In this document: positions 1 through 11,520 of the stretch, one piece after another
Numbering within the stretch: the stretch's first letter is position 1
Layout of the letters: the number at the start of each line of letters is the position of its first letter
From: Gracilariopsis chorda
Lineage: Eukaryota > Rhodophyta > Florideophyceae > Gracilariales > Gracilariaceae
Length of the DNA: 64,000 nucleotides
Assembly (NCBI GenBank): GCA_003194525.1
Contig: NBIV01000139.1
Span: 62,001 to 126,000 of the forward strand
Direction: 5' to 3'
Program-made: the position numbers and the translations under genes
Notes under the pieces: generated by a model
Seen by the model: only the letters and a program-made list of their open reading frames with translations
Database searches by the model: none
What the model was told of the DNA's origin: nothing

Positions 1-49
1 TCTTAAGAACTTTCGTTTCACAAAGACACATCTCTGCTACATTGCTAAT

Positions 50-760
50 TTGCTTCCTTGGTCATATACAACAAGAAGATATCGTTACACATGTGGTCCG
101 GTAAATTCAGTATGCATTCTGTGTCACAAACTAACCTCTACAATTCGATGGACAGATGTTGAGAAGTTTTTCGGAATGCATTCCCCCCAGCTAAGCAAGA
201 TATTTTGGGGGACATGCGAGGTATTCACACAGTTTTTTGAGTACGTTCTCAAAAATCCGTTCGTCAATGATGCAACAGTCAGCGTTACGGTATGCAAATG
301 CAATCGCCAGTATGGGACGCCCTTACGATCATTGTGTAGGCTTTAGCGACTGCACTAAGATACGAATCCAAAGACGAGGTGGAAATCCTCCACTACAACT
401 TTCCTGTTATTCAGGTCACAAACGCATGCACTGCTTGGTGTTTTTGACTATACCTACTCCCAATGGGTTGGTGATCGCAATTTACGGTCCTCAAACGGGT
501 AGTAGTCATAAATAAACATTGCTAAAAGACAGTGGATGGGAGGCAGTGTTACAATCGTCTTTATTTGTTAATCAGATTGAGTTATTTGCTTACGGGGACG
601 CTGCGTTCTTGCTATGGGCTTGGATGCAATGCCCATTTTAAGCACAGGGTGCAACGGATCTGGAGAGGATTTTTGATCGTAATATGAGGGGTCCCAGAGT
701 GTGTTTTCAGCATAACTATAAGCATCTAAAGCGATGTTGGACAAGTAATGACTTCGCTAT
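50..760 (+). pseudogene. PIF/Harbinger (DDE_Tnp_4) transposase relic
   Basis: Broken reading frames together resemble a HARBI1-like transposase. An N-terminal part (50-340) has the LCxLxxRLxxPxRWxDVExxFG-type helix-turn-helix segment, seen here as CHKLTSTIRWTDVEKFFG followed by QLSKIFWGTCE. A second frame (about 300-515) carries the catalytic-domain block GFSDCTKIRIQR, then YSGHKRMHCLVF and PNGLVIAIYGP. A third frame (about 515-645) has FAYGDAAFLLW, which corresponds to the second catalytic Asp (family consensus YGDpaYpl) and the QCPF that follows it. The three frames are offset by shifts, so no full-length product exists. The first catalytic Asp (family FIDGT) appears as FSDCT. Known for the family: cut-and-paste integrase-like transposase working with a Myb-like partner. 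The element's left end lies outside the window. Confidence 0.8.
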
Positions 761-800
761 TAATTAGAAGGTGCGAAATATTCCAGTCGGCTTACTTTAC

Positions 801-1645
801 TTAGCCTCCGCAATCCTTCTGAACTTTGGCCTCTGCCGATACGAATCTGGTCAGACAGTACAGTCTTGCAGAGTTGCTCCTCCGTCTTTGGGAGAATACT
901 TGAGATTTACGTGATTCCAAGACCGGCACAATTTTTTGGTTGTGCGCCCACTGGTCTTTATATGTGCAATAAGCTTTGGAAGGAGAACGTCTTGTGTAAA
1001 GACTTATGCTAAGTATTTTGTTATCATTACGACGAGAACGTCGGCTATATGCACGTCGCACGGAATCTCAGTCCGGGCACGACAATATCCTCCTCAATGA
1101 TCCTACGACTAATGCAGCCCCAAGTTTGGAATATTCATCATGAGATAGCATTGCCTTGGTCGTCTGAAGTACGGTGCTCATAAAACTTGCTGCCTCAGTA
1201 TCGCCTTGACTCCGTTTCTGCGAGCGTTTAAGATAGACATACAGCTTAGTTTCTGCGATCTCGCAGACTGACTCTGACAAAGCCACGGATATGCATGCTT
1301 CTTGATAAAGCAACTATAACTAAGCTGAGTCATCGCATCTGATAAATCTTTCAAGTACGTCTCAAATGCCATATGGTCTTCATTTTGGAGACTTTTAAGT
1401 ACATTCTCCAGATCAACAAGTTGATCCAAGTCTGCTCTCCGTATTGCCAAGTCACCTTGAGCCTTTTCCCTCTCAGCTGTTGTGTTCTGCAGCATGAAAT
1501 CTTCTTGCTGCTTTTCACGCTTTGCAACAAATAACTCCGGTATCGCCGTATTCCAAAGACGATTCAGATCATACAACAATTGCGGAGATACAACGTTCAC
1601 TGTGCGTCGCACCCGGTTCAGTCTTTCCCCGACTTCGTTCCACAC
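801..1645 (-). pseudogene. Unrecognised helical ORF remnant
   Basis: The minus strand holds an open stretch of 155 codons from 1645, rich in Glu, Lys, Gln and Leu (for example FVAKREKQQEDF and RADLDQLVDLENVLKSL). It looks like a long coiled coil. Further short frames reach about 800. I recognise no family. It lies between the transposase relic (+) and the Myb-like relic (- from 3650), so it may be the C-terminal half of the same partner gene, separated from it by the repeat at 1960-2255. That link is inference only. Confidence 0.35.
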
Positions 1646-1959
1646 TTCGACAGAAATAGGTTCGGACCTTCAATCTTTGGTGGACGTAGACATTTCTGCA
1701 TTGGTAATGTCATTTTCGGCACTTGCCGCTTCCTGTTCTGGTTTTTATACGCTTCTCTGCAGACTCTCTCTCAGCGTCAAGATCATTAAGTTTGTTCCAT
1801 GTGTGGCCTAAGTTCTGGTTTTCTGTTTTGGTTTTATCTGCTCCAAGTCCCAATTTTCATCTTCTGATCACTCGTGGTTTACGGCAGAACCTAAAATGTC
1901 GATGGAATTCTTTTTTTTCCGAACGGGTAGTCTCAATTCCATTGCTACCCCGGGGAGTC

Positions 1960-2255
1960 TGGTAAGGGCCCCAGCAGCCTATAACACTTCCCTCTGCACC
2001 GTACCCACAAATTAAGAATCAGTAGCCGTGCTACACTCACTGGAATACATGCGATACGAGGAGAGTGTTAGGTTCCTTAAGCACCTTCAACCGCTGAAGC
2101 ATTTCGTTTCCGACGATTATTTCCTTCTTCGCTGCAACTCTTCATTACACCTCAAGAGGTCGCCGGGTAAGGGGGACATCACGTGAAGGGGATTTGCAGG
2201 TATCACGCTTGCCGCCAAAGAAACCAATTACGACGTCTTTTGCACACAGTAGATG
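1960..2255. repeat. Dispersed repeat, copy 1
   Basis: This stretch aligns by eye with 48968-49431. Shared landmarks are AGTAGCCGTGCTACACTCAC, then a TGATACGA/GCGATACGA block, CTTCAACCGCTGAA, TTTCCGACGA and GAAACCA near the end. Copy 2 is longer because a separate short retroposon lies inside it. No coding function is visible. Copy 2 sits among LINE debris, which suggests a retroposon or LINE untranslated segment. Confidence 0.7.
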
Positions 2256-2999
2256 GCGTTAATCCCATACTACGCGTATCCATATCATAGATACAAACTT
2301 TACTTGTACAGAGTAAATCATTTCAGATCTATTGACACAGAATTTCTTCAAAGCCACCCAGAGACTTACTCACCAGAAGTAGAATGGAAAAGTTCGATGT
2401 CAGCTATGGCGTCTATGTATAGCCATCGCTAGCATGGTCCCCATATCTCTGTAAATTGGACTCGAATGACATTTGTGATGTCCATGCCCATCTCGAGAAT
2501 TACAAACACAACAGCAGAAGACAGGAAAACGGCCACAGCTCGCTCCATCATGCCAAGGAATTATCAGGACTTGTTCGGCAAGCATCGCCTTCTGTTGACT
2601 ACGACCTCTAGTGCTAGCCTATTGAACTACGCTTCGGGCGACGTCAGGTTCTGGATTCACCCTTTGGGGTTTCGTTGGCTGTTGATGCTGCATCTCTTGC
2701 CCTGTTGTACGGGACGGTGGCAGGCTTGTGTTCCCGTGAACGTTACCACCCGCAAAACTACTTCTAAAGTTTTGTTATCATCGCCCTAAGCAGCTCAAGC
2801 TGTTTGCAGCTTTGATATCTTGACATTTCCCTGTCCTTCCTTTCCTCTTCCCACTGTTCGCTATGAAGCTCGAATTCTTTTTCCTATAAAGAAATCTTGC
2901 GTTCCTCTAAACGGTGCTTTTCACTCACCTGCTAACATACATTTGTTTCCTGTCCGCCGTCGCCCTGAAATGCTGACTTGTTTTTGTTTTCGCCCTCGA

Positions 3000-3652
3000 T
3001 CGTGGTCGAATCTCACTACAAGCCAATAAATCTTTGTCTTCTTCCGTGTTTCGCTTACGCTAGAGTGCCATCCTCTGCACTACTTCACCTGCCTCTAATA
3101 CTTTTTGTTCTCTTGTGTTCGCAATTTCTCGTTCTTGAACCTGACAAAGTTCAAAGTCATCCTTTTCTACGATGAGCTCGTCTAGAAGTCGTTGAAAATC
3201 TGTTACTTCTTCGGTGATATCCGGTGCTGAAATTTTCTCACGGTTTTGCTTTCGACGTTGACACATCATTGTTCTCATCTTATCCCACAATGTTTTCACA
3301 GAGGGCTGAAACTGATGATCCCATACGCGCCTTGGAATGTTATCTAGGAAAGCCGAACGCACTGTGTTATACTTACGATCATGGTCTCCAGGTTTGGCTC
3401 TGTGAGCATCTGTTGTACGCACGAATTTGAAAAGTAGCATTTTGTAGAGTCATTAAATATTACCTTGCGTAGTATTTTAGCTTTGGAATAGGTGAAATTG
3501 GCCATAACTTCGTCCGAAGTTGTTACACTTGTGGAAGGTTTTGGAGTCTCAGAAGACTGCTGAGTGGAAGAAATCTCTTGCAGAGCGTTGTGATGTGTGT
3601 TACACTTTGACGCATTTTGTCGCTGCTCTGTACGAATGTGCGCTGGTGGCAC
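3000..3652 (-). pseudogene. Myb/SANT-like Harbinger partner protein relic
   Basis: Two overlapping minus-strand frames (3652 to about 3440, then 3440-3060) carry FTYSKAKILRKVIF, then AHRAKPGDHDRKYNTVRSAF, VWDHQFQPSVKTLWDKMRTM and ITEEVTDFQRLLDELIVEKD. The pattern of a trihelix Myb-like domain, then SxKTLxDKxRTM, then an acidic ITEEVTELDxLLDDL block is typical of the DNA-binding partner encoded beside PIF/Harbinger transposases. A frameshift separates the first helix from the rest. With the transposase at 50-760 on + and this on -, the two genes converge, the same layout as the second Harbinger at 20716-38769. Function (partner for nuclear import and TIR binding) is known for the family and not shown here. 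Confidence 0.65.
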
Positions 3653-3659
3653 TAGACGT

Positions 3660-4648
3660 AATGGGCTCCATTCCGGGCTTCAACAAGCTCACGCATGACA
3701 AAATCATGTTGCACTTGGTTTGGTTATGGTGTGAGCTTGGCTGTGCGCACTGAAGTGCAATTAGTTTTTTTCTTTTTTTAGCACAACCACGAATAGTAGT
3801 TTCGTATCTTTCTGAAATTTCCGACAACAGATTTCGTATCTCATCCTGTTTTTCCTACCCTGTACTGCGTTTCATACGTTTCTACGGAAAACGCTACGGA
3901 ACTCATGTTGCGTAATTCCTCCAGTGTAGCAAATTGCAATTTGATAAGCTTACCAAAGACGAATAAATTCTCTGCTAAATACAAACATTCCTTCTCTTCA
4001 GAAGATCAGACAGTTTGGGTGCCAAATTTAAAACGTCAGTCCCATTTAACTAGCACGCTGAGTGAGATTGGCAGTCTTTTGTCTCCCTTGCAAAGACAGT
4101 ACACATGATGAACAAGTCGATAAAAGTCTTATCAGTCAATAGGTTTTGGATATATGCTTTTACGTGCAATGTACGAAATCCGTCAAACAATGTTACATCT
4201 CGCATATGTATATAAATATATGAAAACCAATGACCTTCGTATTTTATATATTCATATACTCTCTCCCCATAATAAAAGGCGGTGGAGGGCAAAACAAGCA
4301 AATATAGACCTGAATTTGACTCGCCTTCAACGCATGCGGCAAAATCTATGCAGATAGTCCTTTGATGTTTCTATTTTGTTTCATGTAGAGAAAATTACCG
4401 AGATCTTGAAGCTCATTCACACGAGAAGTCATGTATTCAATGAAAGATGAAACGATTGCGGTTTGGCGTGATGAAAACTGCAGCTATTCAACCAGCAACG
4501 TGACATGATTGGCATCATCTTCTCGAATGTCGAAGCTCTGCCCTCCTTTCATGCATTATTGCGTAGATGCGTGTAGGATGTGCAAAGTGTTGCCACACGA
4601 CAGCCCGCATAGCCACGTGTAACGAGTCCCGGCGAACAAGGACGCGTA
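3660..4648. other. No gene seen; probable tail of the first Harbinger
   Basis: This is AT-rich sequence with only short open frames. No conserved motif was found. The right terminal repeat of the first Harbinger should lie somewhere here, but it cannot be identified because the left end is outside the window. Confidence 0.4.
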
Positions 4649-4998
4649 TGAGATTATAGGTGTGCTCACTGTTCTTATAAGACGGTAAGACAGAAAGCGA
4701 TGGATCAGATCACCTCACCATCTTGGAGGATGGGAAAAAAGCGTCTTGCCTTCTCAACATCTCTAATGATAGTGACATGGCCTGCTAAAAATGCCACGTG
4801 CATTGCCACGTACATTGCTGCGTGAATCTAGCCTAGTCTAGTAGCGTTTTCTTCCCTTTACTATAAAAATGAGAGAACAGAGTGCAACCCCGGTCTGTTC
4901 TCAACCAACTTCACTCTAAATTCTCTAAATTGTGTTTAAGCAAAGAAATATTTCTTTTCTGGCCATATATAGCTATAGATACAGGCACACCTTTTTCA
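4649..4998. repeat. Solo copia-type LTR
   Basis: A 350-bp sequence starts TGAGATTATAGGTGTGC and ends GGCACACCTTTTTCA, so its ends form an imperfect inverted repeat (GGTGTGCC-like / GGCACACC). It aligns with the 3' LTR of the copia relic at 15981-16902: shared blocks include AAGCGATGGA, TGACATGGCCT, GAGAGAACAG and a shared run near the end (TAGCTATRG). No clear flanking duplication is visible, so it is probably old. Confidence 0.7.
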
Positions 4999-5480
4999 TA
5001 AATGTACTATTTTACAATATTCCAGAGTTATCCTTGGATAATCGTAGATTGTTACTGTTTGCAATTAAATCATTCGGCACTCAAAGAATTGAAAAAATTG
5101 TTTGGTACTGATTATGCGTTGCTACCCAATACTTATAAGAGATAAAAAGAATATTCCTTCTGATCCATCTTTGGTGTAATGCAGCAAAAGGGTTTTGCGT
5201 GCTGTGACAGAGCCAAACATTAGTTGATGGACAAGAGAAAGCAGCCTTCGGCTGCGGGCGGCGCTGTGGGCTGCGGTGGAGGAGTGATAAAAAGGGGTGC
5301 GAAGAAAAAGAGTGGAGAAAGCAAAAGCAGAAAAGCAAGTAGTTTAATTCAATGGATGAAGAAAGCAAGAAATATGATTCGGGTTGTGAAGGGGGGCAGA
5401 CCTGTATGGCTTCAGGCAGCATTGGGTTGGGGATGGTCACAGTCATGGGATGAGTTGTGTGCACATTCCCGGATGTAAGC
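4999..5480. other. No gene seen
   Basis: Short frames exist on both strands. The plus-strand ORF near 5224 is Lys/Gly-rich low complexity. Nothing here is recognisable; the Helitron's 3' terminus probably falls near 5480. Confidence 0.4.
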
Positions 5481-5559
5481 TACGGCTCATACAGGAGCAG
5501 CACATGGTCGCTTCTTCGAATGCGCGTCAATGCGACATACAACTAACTGGCGTACAAGA

Positions 5560-7139
5560 AGTTGGATCGCACATTCACAACCAAGCCCTCCAAGGTCTTT
5601 CTCGGTCCTTTGTGAACGGTGGCTGCAAACGCGAGACGAATGGGGAAAACTGCCTTCGAATAATGCGAATGTCTATCAAAGAAAACTCAAAGTCGATGCA
5701 ATGTAGAAGCTGTCGTTCCAAAACCTGTCCGTTTTCATCCAGTCGAGCCATCGGCATCGTAAACTGATCAACACGCACGAATATGAACAGCTTTCTGTTG
5801 ACCACAGCGGAATGCGGCACGTTCCGAATGACTATAACTGGCACACCAATCATCGAGTCCAAGTTATGAGGTGGTAATCCAGTAGGTGCATACTGATATG
5901 AAAAATCGGGAACAAAAGTATTGGTGACGTCAGTTTTTGAGTTCTGTCCACCGTCACGTTATGCCATCGTAGCTAACGGAAGAGTGAAGCGTTCACCAGG
6001 ATTCAGGTGCAGTGCTGCCGCATTTTCTTCATCGAACAACTGATTTTTGGACGCAGTGGGCATTTTGCTGAGATCAATATCCTCCTTGGGTCGTGTTGTG
6101 AGTCACTTCCACAGGAATTGATAAGCAGTTTGCATGTCACCGGTAGATCTGAATGGTAACGAATCGTTGTTAGATATTTTTTCCGTGCAATGGAATGTAA
6201 CAGCGACGCAAATGCCGGATCATCGGCTCCGCATACTTGTTCGGTGACATACAGCACTTCAACCGAGCACAATGTCCACATATCACTCTTCCACGGCAAT
6301 TCTTTGAGAAGTTTTGTGTAAAATCGTCTTACCTTTCTACTTGCCTCGGCCTCCATGTACACCTGCGGCACCACTGGAAGCAGCTGGGAGTAGTCGCCGG
6401 ATAGAACGATAGTCAGGCCCCCAAACGAAGGCGGGTTTTCCATTTGACTGCAGCGAAGATCTTTGAGCAGCGCATCCATGATTTCAAAGAGCTTTTGTGA
6501 GAGCATGGACGTCTGACCCAAGAAGAGCAGTTATATTTCGTGTAGCAGTTCTGCACGTTGAGATCGGGGACCGTACTTGGACAAATTGGGTGTAGTGCTG
6601 CCTGTACTGTCGTTTTCAGCTACACCCAGTCTAAGCAGGCTATGTAACGTGTGGCCACTTTCGTACAACGAAGCTGCAATGCCTGTTGTAGCAGTCATTT
6701 CGGCGAGCATTCCTCCCGACTCAGTTATATCAGGAAGGGGGTTGAGCACGTATGTTTTTCAAGTTCCTGCGCATCCTTGCACAAAGAATACGTTCCCAGG
6801 AGTGCTTGTTTGCTCCTACAGCGCCTGCCGTTGTTGTAATGCGGCAATGACGGTGTCAATGACTTGTCTTTGGCAAGTTTTTAAGGTTGCGTACCTTGAC
6901 TGCAAAGTTGACGAATTTCGCACCAATCGCGCGTCTTGAGTTTTTGTAGCTCGACTCGCCTCATTCAATGCTGCATCATTATGCTGTAGGTGTTGGGAGA
7001 AGAGGCTGTGGTCGCGAAGCAATTGTCCACCATGCCGGTCTGAGATCTCCACCACACGTCGATACATTTCTTGTTTTCGTTGCTGCTCATCTTCTGTATG
7101 TATGTCACTACATAGAGCCTTCCAGTTTAGGACGGCCAT
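5560..7139 (-). pseudogene. Helitron PIF1-like helicase domain, broken
   Basis: From 7139 leftward: LQSRYATLKTCQRQVIDTVI (helicase N-terminus), then about 6810-6745 FFVQGCAGT, a stop, and KTYV. The stop (TGA, 6759-6761) replaces the Walker A glycine of GxxGxGKT. TATTGIAASLYESGHTLHSL (about 6715) matches the motif Ia region. FGGLTIVLSGDYSQLLPV (about 6420) is the Walker B/motif III block. IGVPVIVIRNV (about 5845) and RRQFSPFVSRL (about 5660) match the C-terminal VGMPVMLLRNL and RRQFPIRLAF elements. At least two further frame changes separate these. The normal role is unwinding during rolling-circle transposition. Confidence 0.8.
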
Positions 7140-7650
7140 TTCTCTGTGTATGTGCCTTGTTGGTATAGTGTGACAACCAGACGTCGTAGCTCGGAGGGCG
7201 TGCTGTAGATCTGCACTGCTTTTTGAGATACAATATCAAACTCGGATCTGTCCGCTAGCAGTCCGCTTGCAATCGCAGTTTCACGATACCTTTCATACTG
7301 CTGTTTGTTGAACGTCCTTGCGTCTTCATAAGAGCTTGAGCCGAGATTCATGAGCAGCAAGCGCAGACCAAAGAGCTCAATGTCGGACGGTGAAACACCT
7401 CTGATCCTTGCGACGCACTGCTTGTCTTCTGTGCGCTGTACCACGTGCATGGGCGCACTGCAGTCGTCTGTGGGCACCTGAGTGCTGTCTCCGTCGTATT
7501 GGTTAATAATGCGGGCTGGAAGCGTGCGATACAATCGTACTTTTCAAATTACGAAAAGCAATCAAGGTGGGCGTATGCTTCGGGTCTTGTAAAGTATCTC
7601 TCCAACGTAGACGGTGGCGATGCGGAATGGATTTGATTTGGACATCTGAT
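7127..7650 (-). pseudogene. Helitron linker between Rep and helicase
   Basis: The 135-codon frame from 7534 contains VARIRGVSPSDIELFGLRLL, SSYEDARTFNKQQYERYRET and AIASGLLADRSEFD. These match the conserved Helitron segment (SPxxxERFxLRLLL, SFEDLRTxxGxxYxTFKEA, GLLxDDxEW) located between Rep and helicase. The segment 7562-7650 is a different frame of the same region. The upstream part of the gene resumes at 8448, beyond a solo LTR. Confidence 0.75.
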
Positions 7651-8447
7651 TGAAGTGCAATGCCCTCAGAGAGGGAATCTTGGTACTTGGTTGATTTCCC
7701 GAATGTTTCGGTAATGTATTCATTGCATGAACCACGAACACTAATAGAGGATTTGACATGTGGGACACGGAAGAGTCAATTGGCGGCTGGCCACAGTAGT
7801 GGGCATGAACCACCAAAGTGGAGAAATTTAGTTAATTCAATTTATTGTTTTTACACCCATTTCTGGGATGGTTAGTACTTAGTGCGCGGGCGGGTTGCCG
7901 TCGCACCAGTAAACCTTCCCCAACAAGGGACCCCAACCTGGTGAATTGGCTCTAGACCTCACCGCCTTTGCGTGTTCTCTACTCCTCTTTGGAGGGAAGC
8001 ACCGTCGCATACGGGAAGTTTAACCTCCTTGCCTATCTAAATGACGCGAGTTTTCGGATTGTTATTCCAGCTTTCTTGGTGTTCGCCTTCTATAAGGTTT
8101 ATCTACCGGCACTGCCGTTAGTCTTCGTCACGACACTCGTGACTCAGCTCCCCCCTTATTTTTCCCTTTACGGGATGGCTTTCCCGCTCCCCACGGCTCG
8201 TTTTCGCACGTGCCACTAACGTGGAAACCTCACCTCTGTAGAGGACGAACACCCCCATACACCGCTCCAGCGGATACTGGATTCTTCCCTCAACCTCCCT
8301 GCGCAAGTCGCGACGGGTGGCCTCGGCCTTACAACCCGACATAGTCGTGCCACTCCTGGGAGGGCTCTACCCAACTGGGCTCACCTCTAACGAGAAAAGA
8401 TCCCGAACGTCTTTCGGTGCACTCCCGCTTCCGGGCATTGCACTACA
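7651..8447 (+). repeat. Solo LTR of the 24.4-35.9 kb gypsy family
   Basis: This is a 797-bp LTR beginning TGAAGTGCAATGCC and ending GGCATTGCACTACA. It is the same family as the LTRs at 24425-25221 and 35156-35952 but lies in the opposite orientation. It is bounded by a perfect 5-bp duplication CTGAT (7646-7650 and 8448-8452). It lies inside the Helitron gene. The expected origin is LTR-LTR recombination of a full element. Confidence 0.93.
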
Positions 8448-10200
8448 CTGATCAGAAAAATTCATTCTCCTTCCAAGTGGATGGCCAGTCGCTCTAATCT
8501 TAGTACGATGTAAACAAGTCGAAACTCGAAACTTCTCCAAGCTGCGTTGACGGCGCCCACCATACGTGCTCGCATGTATGCACGAATGTCGTTCTGCACC
8601 TCCGGCTCTTTTTGCTGCTCGTTCTGCGTGCCTGTCTCATTAGCACCACTGACATTTAGCACCACCTCCTGAGCTTTTGGCTGCTGAAACGGGTTCTACA
8701 TCATAGAAGCCACTGCGCCCCCTTCTTACGTGCGTTCTACATTGATATGAGAGCGGTACTTTTTGGTCAGAGTTGGGTTGTGCGGCACAATCTTGAGGTC
8801 ATGTTGCCTTCTTCTGCGGTAAAACACGCGATTCTATCCTTCTTCAATGTACATCTCCGTCAGAATCATGTTGCGGTTGTATCCAAACTTGCACCGCCCA
8901 GCGCGACTCCTGCAATAGGAGGAGTGGTGGTGCCTGTGCATGGAACGAATGAGTCCACGCAACGCGTCGTCTTCTCCTGGAAGGGGAAGTTCTTCACGAA
9001 TGAGCTTGTCGATCACATCAGCGTCTTCAATCACGCCTCCTTGAAGCCACACTAGCATGTGCTGATGAGGCACATTACGTTCTTGAGACTTTAGCTTTGA
9101 TGAAAGCCCCAAGCACTTGATTCCAATTAGGTGCTCTGAGTTCTTCTCCTAGTCCTTCATGAAGCCGTTTGCGTACTGTTTTTACACCCTTGCAATCAGA
9201 TCCGGTCGTTGAAACGGTTGAGGGCGATTACTCTGTGCCGTAAATGCTCTCCGATTGGTAGTGTCCATACCAAGGCGTTGGATGTCCTCTCGCCAGATGT
9301 TCATGGTGATTGTAATGAAAAGAGCAGGCGATTGTCTCCGCACTACGATCTCCTGTACATCCATGTGCTTGTTCTTTCCATATGCTGCTGAATTGACCAA
9401 GTCATCACGCAGAAATATGCGTCCCATTTGTGCGAACTGCGATGGTGACACATGAGCTGTTTGCTGTTGTGCTTGCTGGATCTATTGCTCTTGTGCAATA
9501 CTTGTCGGTTTTTTCCCCGCAGGAATTATAGTCGAATTTCCTCAATGTTTTTGTGTGTGCGGAGCATCCACATCTATATCAATGGTCCACTGTTTAGAAG
9601 GATGTCGTCTGGTACAGATGTCGCTTCCCGTTTTCAGCCCGGGTGAGCTTGCAGAGCTTCTACTCGTTGACGCTGAGACCTGAATTTTGCTGTGTGCAGT
9701 TCCATGCATCCAGAAACAGGCCGATCCCAAACGGTTCGAGGTGATCAACGTACGGTACAGAAGAGGGAAAGTGCCCTTCACTGCCAACTTGGATGTCGGT
9801 TTTAGAATTAGGTACCGCACTTGCGCATTGTTTGCGGGATTGAAAGTAGCCCCTGCTCTGGCAGCGGCAGCAATCGTCACTGAAGCGTGCCTTTTGGATA
9901 CGGTTCCTTCTACGAAGCGCGGTACTTCAGACTTTACTCGATACAGGCCAATCAGATCAAGGAAGAGCGTACTCATCATTGTTGGCACCCAAACAGAAAC
10001 ATCTTCAGTGAGAGGGCCAGCACCTTTAGGAGGAGCACGGAATGCAGCACGTTTGGTTCCTTCGTATCCACGTACGACTACTCCTTGTTCCGCTGCCTGC
10101 ACGATGATATCCACGGCGGTCTCCGCATTTTGTTGTTGTTCTTGTTGTTGCGTGCTAATCATGGATCGGTGACATTCGTGCACGACTTCTGGTTCGGCTG
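8448..10200 (-). pseudogene. Helitron Rep (HUH) domain and upstream part, broken
   Basis: About 9345: SPALFITITMNIWREDIQ matches the Rep motif PDLFITxTCNPxWxEI. About 9080: NVPHQHMLVWLQ is the HUH motif (H-x-H). About 8930-8860: HHHSSYCRSRAGRCKFGYN matches the Cys/His segment. About 8790: IVPHNPTLTKKYRSHINVE matches VVPHNPxLLxKYxxHINVE. About 8590: DIRAYMRARMVGAVNAAWRS matches the DEIKNYLDxRYxxxxEAxWR block. The YxxxY catalytic helix expected after HINVE is not seen; only a stop-rich stretch lies there. The 213-codon frame 10183-9542 has no recognised domain but is in the correct strand and place to be N-terminal to Rep. Confidence 0.75.
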
Positions 10201-10550
10201 GATCACATCGTACAGCTTGGGTACAATTTCTCTTACATTAATGCCCTTAATGAACGCATGCAGATTGGCACGCGCATAGTGAGATGGATCCAAAGAAGGC
10301 GGACCGGTACTCTACAGAAAGCGCTAGCGCCTGTTGTTCTTATTCTGTATGGGGAGAGCCAGAGCGGCTTTGCCCTGAAGTGGGAAAAAGGAAGGAACGC
10401 CTCCCGTCACATAAGAAATGTCCATAAACGCTTGAGTCGTCGCGAAGAGTGTATTCAAGTTGAGGAAATGGGATTGAAACGATCTCAGGCTTTGAAGACT
10501 TTGAAGCAACTCGTTTCTATGCGTTCTGTAGAACGTGATGCCCCATTTTG

Positions 10551-11515
10551 ACAATTTTCTTATTCCGCAGCACACTCCGACGGTCTCTTTGCCAAGCAAA
10601 ACGTATCTGCAGTACTTTCAGCTATGAAATCTCAATGTCAAGTCCGGTACAAGCAGGAGGAGAGCGTGTGTGTGCTCGCCGCATCTTCTTCATCGCCTTT
10701 GACCCGCAGTGGAAAGCGTCTCAAACTCTGGAATGCTCGCACGGATGGCTGAATCCTTCCAAGCTTCATCTGCCACTGTATTTCACGCATTTTAAACGCG
10801 ATACAGTCCTCGATCTGGATGTCAGGAACACTGCATGATCGTTGTATCCAGCTGCTGCTGTGGGTGCTGCGGTGCTGCGGCTGTGGCGGGTGAAAGGGAG
10901 CAGGAGTGATCTCATTCTCTTCAACTTCCATGGGAAATAGCACTTGCTCTTCTTGCTGTTCGGCTTGTGGCAGGTCTTGTTGCTATGGCGTCTATGAGGG
11001 GGTGGGAGTGATCTCATCCTGTTACTGTTCCATTGGGATGGGCATCTATTGTTCTTCCTTAAGTTGTGGCAGAGGACGCGCATCAGTCTCCATGGTTGTG
11101 TTGCCCTCATCATCAAAAGCAGGCGCAGACATTAGTGGGAGAGATGGAGGCACAGAAGAGGTAGTTGGTCGTGATGTGGGCCTGGAACCCCTTTCCCTAG
11201 CGACGCAAGTAGGTGCAGGAGTAATTTCGTACTCTTCCAGGGCTAGAGCAATGGGTTCTTGCACGTGCGCACCCCTCTCGTTTACCGGCATCTCATCTGG
11301 AGCGGGAGTAACTGGCAATCGTCGAGGTTGTCCCGCTCCTGGCCTTGCCCCCCCTGATTTCACCCTGGCCCCTTCCTGGCGCCTGCAGAATGTGCTTTGG
11401 CCCCTCCCGAGTTGGCAGTGGCGCCTCCAGAAGGTGCCATAGCATCTTCAGAATTTGCCATGGCACCTCCAGAATGTGCCCGAGCACCTGCAGAATTAAC
11501 TCTGGCATCTCTTGA
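10551..11515 (-). pseudogene. Pro/Glu-rich N-terminal region of the Helitron protein
   Basis: Overlapping minus-strand frames contain an irregular repeat: EEYEITPAP (about 11230), DEITPTP (about 11010) and EENEITPAP (about 10920). At 11390-11500 there is a separate DNA-level repeat of GGCACCTCCAGAATGTGCC-like units, about 24 bp long. The same unit resumes at about 12460-12490, after the inserted LTR, which shows that the two sides were once continuous. The function of this region is unknown. Confidence 0.5.
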
Positions 11516-11520
11516 ACTCG

